Of a stretch of DNA of 36,973 bases, positions 1-7,170 are shown in pieces. The stretch spans positions 1 to 36,973 of the forward strand of contig JANQEE010000068.1 in the NCBI GenBank assembly GCA_028278525.1, read 5' to 3'. The stretch comes from Minwuiaceae bacterium. GTDB lineage: Bacteria > Pseudomonadota > Alphaproteobacteria > Minwuiales > Minwuiaceae. The position numbers and the translations under genes are program-made. The notes below the pieces were generated by a model. That model ran no database searches, had not been told where the DNA came from, and saw nothing but the letters and a program-made list of their open reading frames with translations. Position 1 is the first letter of the stretch, and every line of letters starts with the position of its first letter.

Positions 1-21
1 AACAAACCGCCACAAAACAAC

Positions 22-95
<74 letters not shown>

Positions 96-98
<3 letters not shown>

Positions 99-130
99 AA
101 ATCCCCCGCCCCCGTGGCGGGGGATTTTGG
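96..130 (+). terminator. terminator hairpin directly after tRNA-fMet
   Basis: A perfect 15-bp inverted repeat (96-110 with 116-130) closes a 5-nt loop. The descending arm includes GGGGGATTTTGG and is followed by TTTAA. The left arm starts inside the tRNA CCA end, so the hairpin and the mature 3' end are adjacent. It fits an intrinsic terminator for the tRNA transcript and is also the start of repeat A. Confidence 0.85.
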
Positions 131-220
131 TTTAAGGGAGTCGTAGTCGAGCCTGCGCCCATGAAGGCTATGGCTGCGAGCGCAAGCGAGCGCTCATAAC
201 TTGAAGGCTGAGGCCGTCAA

Positions 221-245
221 AAAAGCGCTCCGGGGGAGCGCTTTT
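221..245. terminator. hairpin with A- and T-tracts, bidirectional terminator-like
   Basis: A perfect 11-bp stem (221-231 with 235-245) with a 3-nt GGG loop, flanked by AAAA and TTTT, lies within repeat A. It could end transcripts on either strand, including the leftward methyltransferase gene. The matching hairpin in copy 2 (2711-2733) has a different stem sequence that is still perfectly paired. Confidence 0.7.
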
Positions 246-289
246 AGGCCGAAGCTCGAGCACCGGCGAACAGCCCGCGCAAAGAGCTT

Positions 290-326
290 GGTCCCAAGGC
301 GGTTATTCGGCTGTGGTTAGTGAAAT
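290..326 (+). repeat. repeat C, copy 1
   Basis: This segment (GTCCCAAGGCGGTTATTCGG and following bases) recurs at 1625-1662 with a handful of substitutions. It starts immediately after repeat A ends and lies about 55 nt past the stop of the methyltransferase gene. Copy 2 lies about 60 nt past the stop of the LysE gene. It is non-coding as far as I can see. Confidence 0.7.
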
Positions 327-380
327 GACCGCGATGCGGACGAAGCGGACTTACGTTCCAAACCGCGACAGAAACAGAGT

Positions 381-1214
381 TCACACCCGTGAAACAACGG
401 CAAGTTCTTCTGCTTCCGGCGTCCACGGCTCGCCGGTCATAACATCAAGGACTTCCTCTACGACTAGTCCGGCTTCGCGCACTTCGCTCGAGATCATCTC
501 AGGATCAAAATACTGCATCCAGTTGAAAATCTCGAACCGACGCTCCGGCGCGACGATCAGATAACGGTCCAGGGCGATCCTATCCTGATCATAGAGAAAG
601 GTGGTCTGGAAACCGAAGTGGTCGTCCGGTGACCAAAAGTCTCCCATGGGACGGCGTCCGTAGGTCATGATCTCACGCCGTTTCTCGAACTGCTGCGTGG
701 TCGACACATCGAAAACGAATGTCCCGCCGGGGTTCAGCATTCCCTTAATCCGCTCCAGAAGGGCGCGTCGTTTCTCGGGTGGGAGCGTGCAGAAATCACA
801 CCAGATCAAGCTAATGACATCTTGCTCATCGGGCAGATCGTCGATCAGATAGTCTGCTTTTCGGTATTCGATATCCAGATTATGGGCGGCGGCTTCGGAC
901 CTCGCATAGTCGAGTGAAACGGCCGAGAAATCGACGCCAATCACCCTGGCGCCTCTTGTCGCCATGCGCCTTGCATAGAGACCCGGCCCACAGCCCAGAT
1001 CGCAGACGTTCTTGCCCGACAGGCCGATCTTTCGGTCAAACCATCCCACAATGTCGTCGATGGTCTGACTCCTGCGCGAGGCCAAGTCAGTGCTCTCGTC
1101 CAGATGCGCTTTTAGCATTTGCTGCGCGATCCAGGGATCGGTCCAGAGCATATCGGTTGTGTAACGGGAAAACGGCTCTGGTTTCCGATTGAATTCATTC
1201 AGATCTGAATACAC
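381..1214 (-). CDS. class I SAM-dependent methyltransferase
   Basis: Predicted 277-residue cytoplasmic methyltransferase; the acceptor is unknown. The SAM-binding motif I (CDLGCGPGLYARR) is followed by an acidic strand end in VIGVDFSAVSLDYA and by a post-motif loop with WCDFCTLPPEKR, typical of the Methyltransf_25/11 fold. I chose the GTG start at 1214 because GAGGAG sits 10 nt upstream (1225-1230). The frame stays open to 1367, but that extension runs into repeat B and looks non-coding. The gene stands alone between repeats C and B, with no co-directional neighbour. Family assignment is firm, substrate unknown. Confidence 0.85.
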   Translation of the reverse strand: MYSDLNEFNRKPEPFSRYTTDMLWTDPWIAQQMLKAHLDESTDLASRRSQTIDDIVGWFDRKIGLSGKNVCDLGCGPGLYARRMATRGARVIGVDFSAVSLDYARSEAAAHNLDIEYRKADYLIDDLPDEQDVISLIWCDFCTLPPEKRRALLERIKGMLNPGGTFVFDVSTTQQFEKRREIMTYGRRPMGDFWSPDDHFGFQTTFLYDQDRIALDRYLIVAPERRFEIFNWMQYFDPEMISSEVREAGLVVEEVLDVMTGEPWTPEAEELAVVSRV

Positions 1215-1307
1215 GGCAGATTGGCTCCTCTCGATACGGTGCAGCCTAACAGGATCGCTTATTCGAATGTCACCTTGCGGAACCGGGTTCAAGTGAACGC
1301 CCGCAAC

Positions 1308-1461
1308 GGGCTCTTTCCGGTTATTGCGGAGTCCGCTACCAATAACCGTTTCTGACCGAGCTCCCACACTCAGGCGCTCTCATAGATTGGACTGGCGCTT
1401 TATGCCGCTGCTTGGAAAAGGCCACGCTGCTGTCGACGGTTGCGCTCCCCCGCAGCCAAAT
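1308..1461 (+). repeat. repeat B, copy 1
   Basis: About 154 bp, from GGGCTCTTTCCGG to CCCCCGCAGCCAAA, matching 2438-2590 with scattered substitutions and one indel. It lies roughly 94 bp upstream of the methyltransferase start. A more diverged copy lies around 6962-7170. Together with 1462-1722, the stretch between the two leftward genes contains no ORF I would call, only repeat and tRNA-remnant sequence. Confidence 0.85.
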
Positions 1462-1551
1462 CCAGCTAAGAAAATCCAATTAGATCAAAGATAAAACACG
1501 GCGGCCCAAAAGCTCGCCTTCTTCGTGTCTCCAAGAATCAACAACTTAGCC

Positions 1552-1577
1552 CGCAGGTTCAAATCACCCTGCAACCA
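1552..1577 (+). other. tRNA 3'-end-like remnant, copy 1
   Basis: A 26-nt segment with a T-loop core (AGGTTCAAATC) ending in ACCA. It differs from 3778-3803 at only two positions. No matching 5' acceptor strand or anticodon arm is present upstream, so this is not an intact tRNA. Segments like this are left by integration into tRNA genes, or could act as att sites. No integrase gene is visible. Confidence 0.55.
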
Positions 1578-1624
1578 ACAGCGTCCAGACCTGCTAACGA
1601 CCGGTGCGACCAATTGGTTCGGTT

Positions 1625-1662
1625 AGTCCCAAGGCGGTCATTCGGCTGTGGCCAGTGGAAAG
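1625..1662 (+). repeat. repeat C, copy 2
   Basis: Second copy of the segment at 290-326. It lies 61 nt past the stop of the LysE-family gene, the same relation copy 1 has to the methyltransferase gene. Confidence 0.7.
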
Positions 1663-1722
1663 ACAGCTATGCGGGACAAACTTGCCGTCCATCCGAACGA
1701 GATGAAAGCCCGCATCTTGGCG

Positions 1723-2355
1723 TTATGCTGCCCTTTCGGTTCGCGCAAGCAAGAGAGCTGCGGTGCTCATCAGTCCGCCCGAAGCGCGGTTGATGATCCT
1801 GCGCCGGAGGGGTGTTAGGGTGTGCGCCCCGACCAGCGTACCAGCCGAAACCCACAGAAGCGCAGCCACTCCTTCAACGAGCAGATAAAGTGCGCCGAGT
1901 GTGAAAAGCTGCGGCATCAATGCAGCGCCATCGTTCACAAACTGCGGAAGGAAAGCTGTCAACAGGAGGTAGGCTTTGGGGTTTCCCATTAGCGTCAAGA
2001 ATTCCCGACGCATCAGGGTCGAAACCTCCGGAGCTTCGATCTCTGTAGAGACTTCGGCAGTCCAGAATTTCCACGCGAGATAGAGAAGATAGGCGACGCC
2101 AATCCACTTCAATGCGACGAAGGCGAATTCGGAGGTTCGGAGCAACACATCGAGGCCCAGAGAGACCAAGACGACAAGGACGGCCCACGCAGCCAAACGA
2201 CCAGATATACCTTTGGCGGTCCGCAGCCATCCAGCCTTGGTTGCGGAAACGAAGGCCAGCAGATTGTTGGCTCCCGGCGACGCCCCGAGAAGCAGCGCTG
2301 CCGGAAGAAAGACTAGAAGCTGTTCAAGCGTCACGGTCAAATCCTGTTCGTCCAT
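1723..2355 (-). CDS. LysE/RhtB-family amino-acid exporter
   Basis: Predicted 210-residue inner-membrane exporter of the LysE family, which effluxes amino acids or their derivatives by proton exchange. The family signature SPGANNLLA occurs near residue 27 and MGNPKAYLLL marks the middle of the protein. About six hydrophobic segments can be counted. Length is normal for the family. The ATG at 2355 has no Shine-Dalgarno sequence; instead TATACT (2362-2367 on the minus strand) lies 6 nt upstream, so the transcript may be leaderless. The gene is a single unit between repeats C and B. Substrate unknown. Confidence 0.9.
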   Translation of the reverse strand: MDEQDLTVTLEQLLVFLPAALLLGASPGANNLLAFVSATKAGWLRTAKGISGRLAAWAVLVVLVSLGLDVLLRTSEFAFVALKWIGVAYLLYLAWKFWTAEVSTEIEAPEVSTLMRREFLTLMGNPKAYLLLTAFLPQFVNDGAALMPQLFTLGALYLLVEGVAALLWVSAGTLVGAHTLTPLRRRIINRASGGLMSTAALLLARTERAA

Positions 2356-2437
2356 CAGAACAGTATAGGGTAGGAACTATGAAAGGCATCATCCCAAAGA
2401 AGCGGCCATTAGTGTGAGCCGTAGGATCAGGCAACCT

Positions 2438-2590
2438 GGGCTCTTTCCGGTCATTGGGGGTCCGCTACCAACGGCCGCTTCTGACCGAACCGTCACACTC
2501 AGGTGTTCTCATAGGTTGGATTGGCGCTTTATGCCGCTGCTTGGAAAAGGCCATGCTGCTGTCGACGGTTGCGCTCCCCCGCAACCAAAA
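2438..2590 (+). repeat. repeat B, copy 2
   Basis: Second copy of 1308-1461, about 83 bp upstream of the LysE start. It runs directly into repeat A copy 2 through the shared CCCCCGCAACCAAAA junction, so repeats B and A are fused here while they are apart in copy 1. Confidence 0.85.
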
Positions 2591-2620
2591 TCCCCCGCCC
2601 CCGTGGCGGGGGTTTTTTGG
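2585..2620 (+). terminator. intrinsic terminator, copy of the tRNA-fMet terminator
   Basis: Stem 2591-2599 pairs with 2605-2613 around a CCCGT loop, flanked by AAAA and TTTTTT. Compared with the copy at 96-130 the T-tract is longer, giving a stronger rightward terminator. No tRNA precedes it here. Confidence 0.7.
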
Positions 2621-2710
2621 TTGTGGGAGTCGTATTCGAGTCTGCGCCCATGAAGGCTATGGCTGCGAGCGCAAGCGAGCGCTCATAACTTGAAGGCTGA
2701 GGCCGTGTAG

Positions 2711-2735
2711 AAAAGGCTCCGGGGGAGCCTTTTTA
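2711..2735. terminator. hairpin with A- and T-tracts, counterpart of 221-245
   Basis: A 10-bp perfect stem (2711-2720 with 2724-2733), loop GGG, followed by TT. The stem reads AAAAGGCTCC rather than AAAAGCGCTCC, and both arms changed together, so the pairing is kept. Confidence 0.65.
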
Positions 2736-2817
2736 GGCCGAAGCTCGAGCACCGGCGAATAGCCCGCGCAAAGAGCGCGGACGGCTCAAAGCCTACACCC
2801 GAAACCATCGATAGCAG

Positions 2818-2853
2818 CACCCGCCCATCCACAGGATCGGCGGGTGTTTTCTT
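2818..2853 (+). terminator. rho-independent terminator upstream of smtB
   Basis: Perfect 8-bp stem (2818-2825 with 2839-2846) with an inner ATCC/GGAT extension, followed by TTTTCTT. It lies just after ACCCGAAACCA (2796-2806), which looks like another degenerate tRNA-type 3' end. It insulates the smtB promoter from read-through. The remaining bases to 3040 contain only a short GC palindrome (3012-3028) and nothing I can name. Confidence 0.75.
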
Positions 2854-3040
2854 GCTCGCCGCCAGCGTCAGGATTCCCGCCAGATCGCCTTCAAGCAGCC
2901 GCCTGTTGACCGCTGGTGCGGGGGCGGGGCGATGCCGCCGCCTGGAACCTGTACCACAGTTTCGGCTTTCGCCCCCTGACCCGCACCTGCCGCAGATCTA
3001 GGCCGCGTACTGGCGCGCGTCGCGCGCCGTTGGGCAGGGC

Positions 3041-3091
3041 CGTACAAAAGTTAGTTTGCTAACACTTGAACAATAGTTTAATTGTATAAAT
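3041..3091 (+). promoter_or_regulatory. AT-rich promoter/operator region of the smtB-smtA operon
   Basis: An abrupt AT-rich patch with two small inverted repeats: GTTAG/CTAAC (3050-3063) and ACAAT/ATTGT (3070-3085). It ends in TATAAA (3085-3090) next to the start codon. ArsR/SmtB repressors bind such dyads over their own promoter. No Shine-Dalgarno sequence is visible before the ATG, so initiation may be leaderless or lie slightly downstream. Exact promoter elements are uncertain. Confidence 0.45.
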
Positions 3092-3430
3092 ATGATGGAT
3101 GTTGGATTGAAGTCAGATCAAAGGGCCCAACTGGCTGAGACCTTCGGTCTGCTGGCAGATCCGACACGCCTGTCGATCGTGGTGGTCTGTATGGAGCGGG
3201 AGGTTGCGGCCGGTGACATCGCCGAAGAGTTGGGTCTCTCAGCTTCACTGGTCAGCCACCACCTCCGTCTGTTGCGGGCCGCGCGCATGCTACGGGCGGA
3301 GCGGCGGGGCAAGCAGGTGTTCTATTCGATGGCTGATGCCTGCGTTCGTGACGTTCTCAAGATTATGATCAACCACCTGTTCCTTCACGAACAGGTCGGT
3401 TCCGATGAGCCACACGAAGGAGAAGATTGA
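3092..3430 (+). CDS. ArsR/SmtB-family metal-responsive repressor
   Basis: Predicted 112-residue winged-helix DNA-binding repressor that releases its operator on metal binding. The helix-turn-helix covers about residues 40-65 (DIAEELGLSASLVSHHLRLL), followed by a wing with RRGKQVFYS. The C-terminal helix has DACVRDVL then HLFLHE, which resembles the alpha5 Zn site of SmtB/CzrA (D-x-H-x10-H-x2-E/H), but with Cys in place of the first His and a shifted second half. Its stop codon overlaps the metallothionein start by one base (TGATG), so the two are co-translated. In cyanobacteria smtB and smtA are divergent; here they form one operon. The partner gene implies Zn/Cd/Cu sensing. Confidence 0.92.
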   Translation: MMDVGLKSDQRAQLAETFGLLADPTRLSIVVVCMEREVAAGDIAEELGLSASLVSHHLRLLRAARMLRAERRGKQVFYSMADACVRDVLKIMINHLFLHEQVGSDEPHEGED

Positions 3431-3597
3431 TGGTTAATGTGACCCAGCAGAAGTGCGCCTGCGCCGATTGTGTCTGCATCGTCGAGGTGAAAGACGCCGT
3501 GAAGAAGGGCGAGCGCAACTATTGCAGCGACGCTTGCGCTGAGGGCCACCCCAAGGGCGCCGGCTGTGAGCACACCGGCTGCGTCTGCCACGGCTGA
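3430..3597 (+). CDS. smtA: bacterial metallothionein (SmtA/BmtA family)
   Basis: A 55-residue cytosolic metal-sequestering protein. Nine cysteines and three histidines are arranged as in cyanobacterial SmtA: CACADCVC near the N-terminus, YCSDACAEGH in the middle and CEHTGCVCHG at the end. SmtA binds four Zn ions through nine Cys and two His. The zinc-finger-like central part (YCSDACAEGH) is kept, and the length equals the family norm (about 56). The ATG overlaps the TGA of the SmtB-like gene. The gene is shorter than most ORF cut-offs and easily missed. Likely role: buffering or detoxifying zinc, cadmium or copper under SmtB control. Confidence 0.95.
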   Translation: MVNVTQQKCACADCVCIVEVKDAVKKGERNYCSDACAEGHPKGAGCEHTGCVCHG

Positions 3598-3777
3598 CGC
3601 CAAAAGACCCGGCGGAGCCACGGCCAGGTGGGCCTGCGCTCCGCCGCCGACGACTCCAAGATGCCGGGAGTGCCAGTCGGGCGTCGTCCCTGACCGCGAA
3701 AACGCGCAGAATGCTTCGGATTTCCTGATTCGGCGGGGTATGCCAAACCCTGGCGCATCATCCAGGGGTCAAGAGGT

Positions 3778-3803
3778 CGCAGGTTCAAATCACCCCGCTA
3801 CCA
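3778..3803 (+). other. tRNA 3'-end-like remnant, copy 2
   Basis: Near-identical to 1552-1577 (24 of 26 positions), with T-loop core and CCA. An upstream GGCGGGG could pair with CCCCGCT as an acceptor stem, but the anticodon and T stems do not form, so it is not an intact tRNA. The last codons and stop of the leftward LysR gene lie inside it (stop at 3798-3800), so the LysR module abuts the remnant. Confidence 0.55.
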
Positions 3804-4691
3804 ACCTATTTCCTGGTCGCTTGCTGAGATTCGTCGCCTTGGGTGTTTCCAAAACTCCATTAGATGGTCGGCAAGCAGTCCGCTTGCCGTTGAAAGATCT
3901 TCTGCACTGTGCAGCCGTATTTCAGCCGAAGGCAATTCGGGCAGGCCTTCCTCTTGACCCAAGGGGGATAGTGAACTTGGCATCGTCCCCTCTTTCACGA
4001 CTGTGATTGCCAGGCCCTGCGCTGCGATAGCTTCCACAGCCGAGAGGCTGTGGCTGACGTAGGCCAGGCGCCAAGGCCGCCCCGAGCCGTGCAATGCCTC
4101 CATGGCCCAACTCCGAAACAGACACCCTGGGGGATAGAGCGCCACCGGCAAGGGATCTGCTCTACCGAATTCGAAGAGCGGACTTCCAGCCCATAAAGCT
4201 CTTTCTTGGCAGAGCAGATGCCCAAGCGTTTCGCCGGCCGGGTGCATCGCAATGACAATGTCATAGTGCGATCCGATCCGATCGAGCATGGACGACGTCA
4301 GTCCGGTTTCCATCTGGATTTCGACAAGAGGATAGGAGGCGGAAAAGGACTTGAGCAAAGCAGGCAGGATGATCGTGCCATAGTCGTCCATCACGCCTAA
4401 TCGAACCGTCCCGGACGTCTCGTGCTTGCGCAGATGCTGAATGGCGGACTGGTTCAGCGCCAGAATCCGCTGCGCATATCCCAGGAACTTTTCGCCGGCC
4501 GGACTGAGCTCGACCCGAGTGGTCGTTCTCTCGAAGAGTCTGAGGCCCAGTTGCTCTTCCAACCGTCTGATCTGCGAGCTCACGGCCGACTGTGTCCGAT
4601 TCAATCGTCGGGCCGCGCTCGTGAACGAACGCTGATCAGATACAGCCACGAAAGCCTGCAGAAGGCTCGGATCGAGTGTCAAGTCACTCAT
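3798..4691 (-). CDS. LysR-family transcriptional regulator
   Basis: Predicted 297-residue regulator with the N-terminal LysR winged helix-turn-helix (FTSAARRLNRTQSAVSSQIR, about residues 22-42) and a C-terminal effector domain starting near residue 95 (VRLGVMDDYGTIILP). I start at the ATG at 4691; a GTG one codon upstream is equally possible, and no clear Shine-Dalgarno sequence separates them. It is divergent from azlC across about 65 bp, the usual layout for a LysR activator of its neighbours. The effector is unknown, perhaps a branched-chain or other amino acid exported by AzlCD. The C-terminal codons overlap a tRNA-like remnant. Confidence 0.92.
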   Translation of the reverse strand: MSDLTLDPSLLQAFVAVSDQRSFTSAARRLNRTQSAVSSQIRRLEEQLGLRLFERTTTRVELSPAGEKFLGYAQRILALNQSAIQHLRKHETSGTVRLGVMDDYGTIILPALLKSFSASYPLVEIQMETGLTSSMLDRIGSHYDIVIAMHPAGETLGHLLCQERALWAGSPLFEFGRADPLPVALYPPGCLFRSWAMEALHGSGRPWRLAYVSHSLSAVEAIAAQGLAITVVKEGTMPSSLSPLGQEEGLPELPSAEIRLHSAEDLSTASGLLADHLMEFWKHPRRRISASDQEIGW

Positions 4692-4756
4692 CACAGAAAC
4701 TGCTAACGCTTAGTCTCTTTATGCATTTGAGTAATAAGTAAAATAGGTTTAGCCAT
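4692..4756. promoter_or_regulatory. divergent LysR / azlC promoter region
   Basis: Short AT-rich spacer between divergent genes, with AT-rich stretches around 4715-4750 (for example TTTATGCATTTGAG and TAATAAGTAAAATAGG). It must hold both promoters and the LysR operator. I cannot assign a T-N11-A box with confidence. Confidence 0.4.
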
Positions 4757-5548
4757 TTGGCAACGTTGAAACCGGGGCGACAGGGGTTGGGAGCCTTGCT
4801 GAAATACAAGTGGTTGGAAACCAGTAACGAGGAGGAGCAGCCGCCTGGCCCTCATAGCTTTTCGAGCAGTCTGCGCCTGGGTGTCCGGCGCGCAACGCCG
4901 CTGGCGGTGAGCTCGGGTCTCTTCGGGATTCTCTATGGCGCGGCATGCACGGCACTAGGGGTGTCGCCCGCACTCGCGGCCCTGGCATGCGTGCTCGTGT
5001 TTTCAGGTGCTGTGCAGTTCGCCGTGCTCGGCATGTTAAGCGAGCCGGTATCCTACGCCGCCATCGCGGTCTCCAGCCTGCTTATATGCAACCGTTTGCT
5101 TTTGATGGGCGTTTCGATCGCGCAACATTTGCGTGCGCGGCCCTTTCCGGTTCGGCTTTTTTCAATGTTCGTGCTCACCGACGGTGCTTGGGCTGCGACT
5201 ATTGCAGAGAAAGAGCAGGTTGACCGCTTTGCGTTCTATGTTACAGCCGGCCTGTGGATTCTTCTCCTTTGGGTCCTGGGGACATTGTTCGGAGCCATTG
5301 TGGCCGCAAGCCTCGAAAGTGAGGTGATTTCGGCGCTTCGGTTCGCCGGCGTTCTTTTCCTGGTCCTCCTGCTTTTGTTGGTCGTGCGAAACGCCTCCAT
5401 GGGACATCTCCCGTGGTCGGCAGCGGCACTTGCTTCTCTTGGAGCAAGCTTCCTACTCCCATTGCCGGCCGCATTCTTGATCGGCGTTTCACTCGGCGCA
5501 TCGATCGCCTGGTTTCGCGGCGCCGGGGACGGGGACGATGACAACTGA
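4757..5548 (+). CDS. azlC: AzlC-family branched-chain amino-acid exporter, large subunit
   Basis: Predicted inner-membrane subunit of an AzlCD exporter. AzlC/BrnF proteins pair with AzlD/BrnE to export branched-chain amino acids and related compounds. The family start region RRATPLAVSSGLFGILYGAA is followed by about seven hydrophobic segments. The frame opens at TTG 4757, giving 263 residues, somewhat long for the family. No ATG precedes the first membrane segment, so the true start may be another TTG or GTG downstream. The 3' end overlaps azlD by 11 bp. Product is secure, start is not. Confidence 0.85.
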   Translation: MATLKPGRQGLGALLKYKWLETSNEEEQPPGPHSFSSSLRLGVRRATPLAVSSGLFGILYGAACTALGVSPALAALACVLVFSGAVQFAVLGMLSEPVSYAAIAVSSLLICNRLLLMGVSIAQHLRARPFPVRLFSMFVLTDGAWAATIAEKEQVDRFAFYVTAGLWILLLWVLGTLFGAIVAASLESEVISALRFAGVLFLVLLLLLVVRNASMGHLPWSAAALASLGASFLLPLPAAFLIGVSLGASIAWFRGAGDGDDDN

Positions 5549-5864
5549 TACCCGCTTTCTCATCACCATTGGGATTATGGCCTCCATCGCCTTTGGATAT
5601 CGCGCTGCCGGGCTGTTGATTGGCACCTATTTGGGAGAAAGCAAAAAGCTTCGCCGTTTCCTCGACATTCTCCCTGCCTGCGCGATTGGCGCTGTTCTCG
5701 GCCCATCTTTCGGTGCAATGACAGTCGTACAAGGGCTTGCCCTGATACTTTCCGCAGGCGTCTATTTGGTTACCGCACGGTTTCTCATGTCTTTGATGAT
5801 TGGCGTCGCGGTTCTTATGTCGGAACAATGGATCGATACGGTTTTAGCCGGTTTTGCGACATGA
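5538..5864 (+). CDS. azlD: AzlD-family branched-chain amino-acid exporter, small subunit
   Basis: A 108-residue membrane protein with about three to four hydrophobic helices and the AzlD pattern (ITIGIMASIAFGYRAAGLLI, then LDILPACAIGAVLGP). It overlaps azlC by 11 bp, which suggests translational coupling of the two exporter subunits. Length is normal for the family. The hydrolase gene follows after 40 bp. Confidence 0.88.
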   Translation: MTTDTRFLITIGIMASIAFGYRAAGLLIGTYLGESKKLRRFLDILPACAIGAVLGPSFGAMTVVQGLALILSAGVYLVTARFLMSLMIGVAVLMSEQWIDTVLAGFAT

Positions 5865-5904
5865 CACGCTCCGGCCTTCGACCTTCGAAAACAGGTCCAT
5901 CCTT

Positions 5905-6813
5905 ATGTCTTCGCCGGAAAGCGAGCTGAACCTGGTTCCTCAAGGCGAGATCAAAACTCACTTCCCGGGAACGTCGTGCGTAAGCGTTGGCGGCATCAAC
6001 CTCTCATATCTGGAGAGTGGGAAAGGACCGTTGGTCCTTCTACTCCATGGCTTTCCGGATACAGCCTATACCTGGACACGAACCCTTTCGGTTCTGGCCG
6101 ATAACGGATATCGGGGGGTCGCTCTGTTCATGCGAGGCTATGAGCCTTCGGACATCCCGGCAGATGGGGACTACACGATCAAGAGCCTGGCGGCCGACGC
6201 GCTCTCTGTTATTACTCAGTTTGGCGAAGAGAAGGCCGCACTGGTCGGCCATGACTGGGGCGCTCATACAGCCTATGCCGCCGCTGCGATTGGGGCGGAT
6301 CGTTTGTCCTGTATCTGCACGCTCGCTATCGCTCCCTACCCGTTGCTCGAGAGCGGTGTCCGAGAATTTTGCGCGCGACCGCATAACTTCTATCTCGGTT
6401 TCGGGAAGCCAGCTTGCTGGTGGTTAAGGCGCAACGACTTCCGCGAAATCGATCGGCTATACAAGAGATGGAGTCCGCACTGGCGGGTCCCCGACTCCCA
6501 TATCCGCAAAGTGAAATCAGTTTTTTCAGACCCAGCGAGGACACAAGCAGCGCTCGGCTACTATAGCGCCCCCTTCTCGGATCGAGATAGAAAGGTGATC
6601 GTGCGCAACATAGAGGTGCCGACATTGATCGTCTATGGCACGGACATTCCGCCGGTACGTGAGGACAGCTATGCCAATGCAAGCCAGGCTGTCGACGCTG
6701 CTTGCACGGTAAAGGGAATCCCGAAGGTTGGCCATTGGCCGCATTTGGAAGCTCCTGACCTGTTCCAACAGGAGCTACTGGCGTTCCTCCGTGTACACCA
6801 TCCAGCCGGATAG
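5905..6813 (+). CDS. alpha/beta hydrolase, epoxide-hydrolase-like
   Basis: Predicted 302-residue cytoplasmic alpha/beta hydrolase of the epoxide hydrolase / haloalkane dehalogenase branch. The oxyanion-hole motif HGFP is at 48-51, the nucleophile Asp117 in GHDWGA, and the catalytic His277 in GHWPHLE. An Asp rather than a Ser nucleophile points to epoxides, haloalkanes or fluoroacetate-type substrates. The WWLRRND region forms the lid. I start at ATG 5905; the frame is open to a TTG at 5854 that overlaps azlD, which is less likely. It is probably the third gene of the azlCD operon, so its substrate may be related to what AzlCD exports (inference). Confidence 0.85.
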   Translation: MSSPESELNLVPQGEIKTHFPGTSCVSVGGINLSYLESGKGPLVLLLHGFPDTAYTWTRTLSVLADNGYRGVALFMRGYEPSDIPADGDYTIKSLAADALSVITQFGEEKAALVGHDWGAHTAYAAAAIGADRLSCICTLAIAPYPLLESGVREFCARPHNFYLGFGKPACWWLRRNDFREIDRLYKRWSPHWRVPDSHIRKVKSVFSDPARTQAALGYYSAPFSDRDRKVIVRNIEVPTLIVYGTDIPPVREDSYANASQAVDAACTVKGIPKVGHWPHLEAPDLFQQELLAFLRVHHPAG

Positions 6814-6961
6814 GCTGGTCGGCGAGCGGCGCGCTACTAGCGCCTGGATCATCGACCTATCGGAATCTCTTGAGCCGCAGACGGCCAAGAGTTCTTCACA
6901 ACGTCACTGTCCGCGCCACGACACTCGACCTTCCGCTTTGCAGTCCGAACCAGCCGCAAAG

Positions 6962-7170
6962 GCGGCTTACTCCCAGCGGCCGTTTCTGGCCGACGTCAGC
7001 CACTTAGGCGATCTCATGGACTAGGCTGGCCCGTCATGTCGCCGCTTGGAAGAGTACTTGCTGATATCGATGGTTGCGGGGGGCGTATTCGAGCCTGCGC
7101 CCAACTGGCGATACGCCCCTTCGCACCGGAACAGAGTGGCGAATAGCCTGCCTTCTGCGAAAAGCGTCGT
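6962..7170 (+). repeat. diverged third copy of repeats B and A
   Basis: Recognisable pieces of copy 2 occur in the same order: CGGCCGTTTCTGGCC, then CCGCTTGGAAGAG, then GATGGTTGCGGGG, then CGTATTCGAGCCTGCGCCCA, and later GGCGAATAGCCTGC. Identity is clearly lower than between copies 1 and 2. It lies at the change from the less G+C-rich left part to the G+C-rich remainder, so it may mark the right edge of the island. The whole 6814-7380 gap contains no gene I can support. Confidence 0.55.

Larger units (their letters stand above)
2576..2776 (+). repeat. repeat A, copy 2
   Basis: Second copy of the tRNA-fMet 3' end and flank (87-287), beginning at the CCCCCGCAACCA boundary. The tRNA body is replaced by the end of repeat B. 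Both hairpins of copy 1 are kept. The 2356-3091 stretch as a whole holds repeats, terminators and the smtB promoter region but no gene I can support. Confidence 0.85.

Noticed and set aside
313..564. Small plus-strand frame of 83 codons
   Set aside because: Overlaps the methyltransferase gene antisense and spans repeat sequence; no ribosome-binding site or homology.
2414..2693. Two overlapping 79-codon plus-strand frames
   Set aside because: They lie entirely within repeats B and A and run through a terminator hairpin.
3012..3028. GC palindrome GGCGCGCG-T-CGCGCGCC
   Set aside because: A one-base centre cannot form a normal hairpin loop and no T-tract follows; probably simple G+C-rich sequence.
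3731..3803. Possible intact tRNA ending at 3803
   Set aside because: The acceptor strands can pair with one G-U, but the T-stem and a 7-nt anticodon loop do not form. Only the 3' end is tRNA-like.
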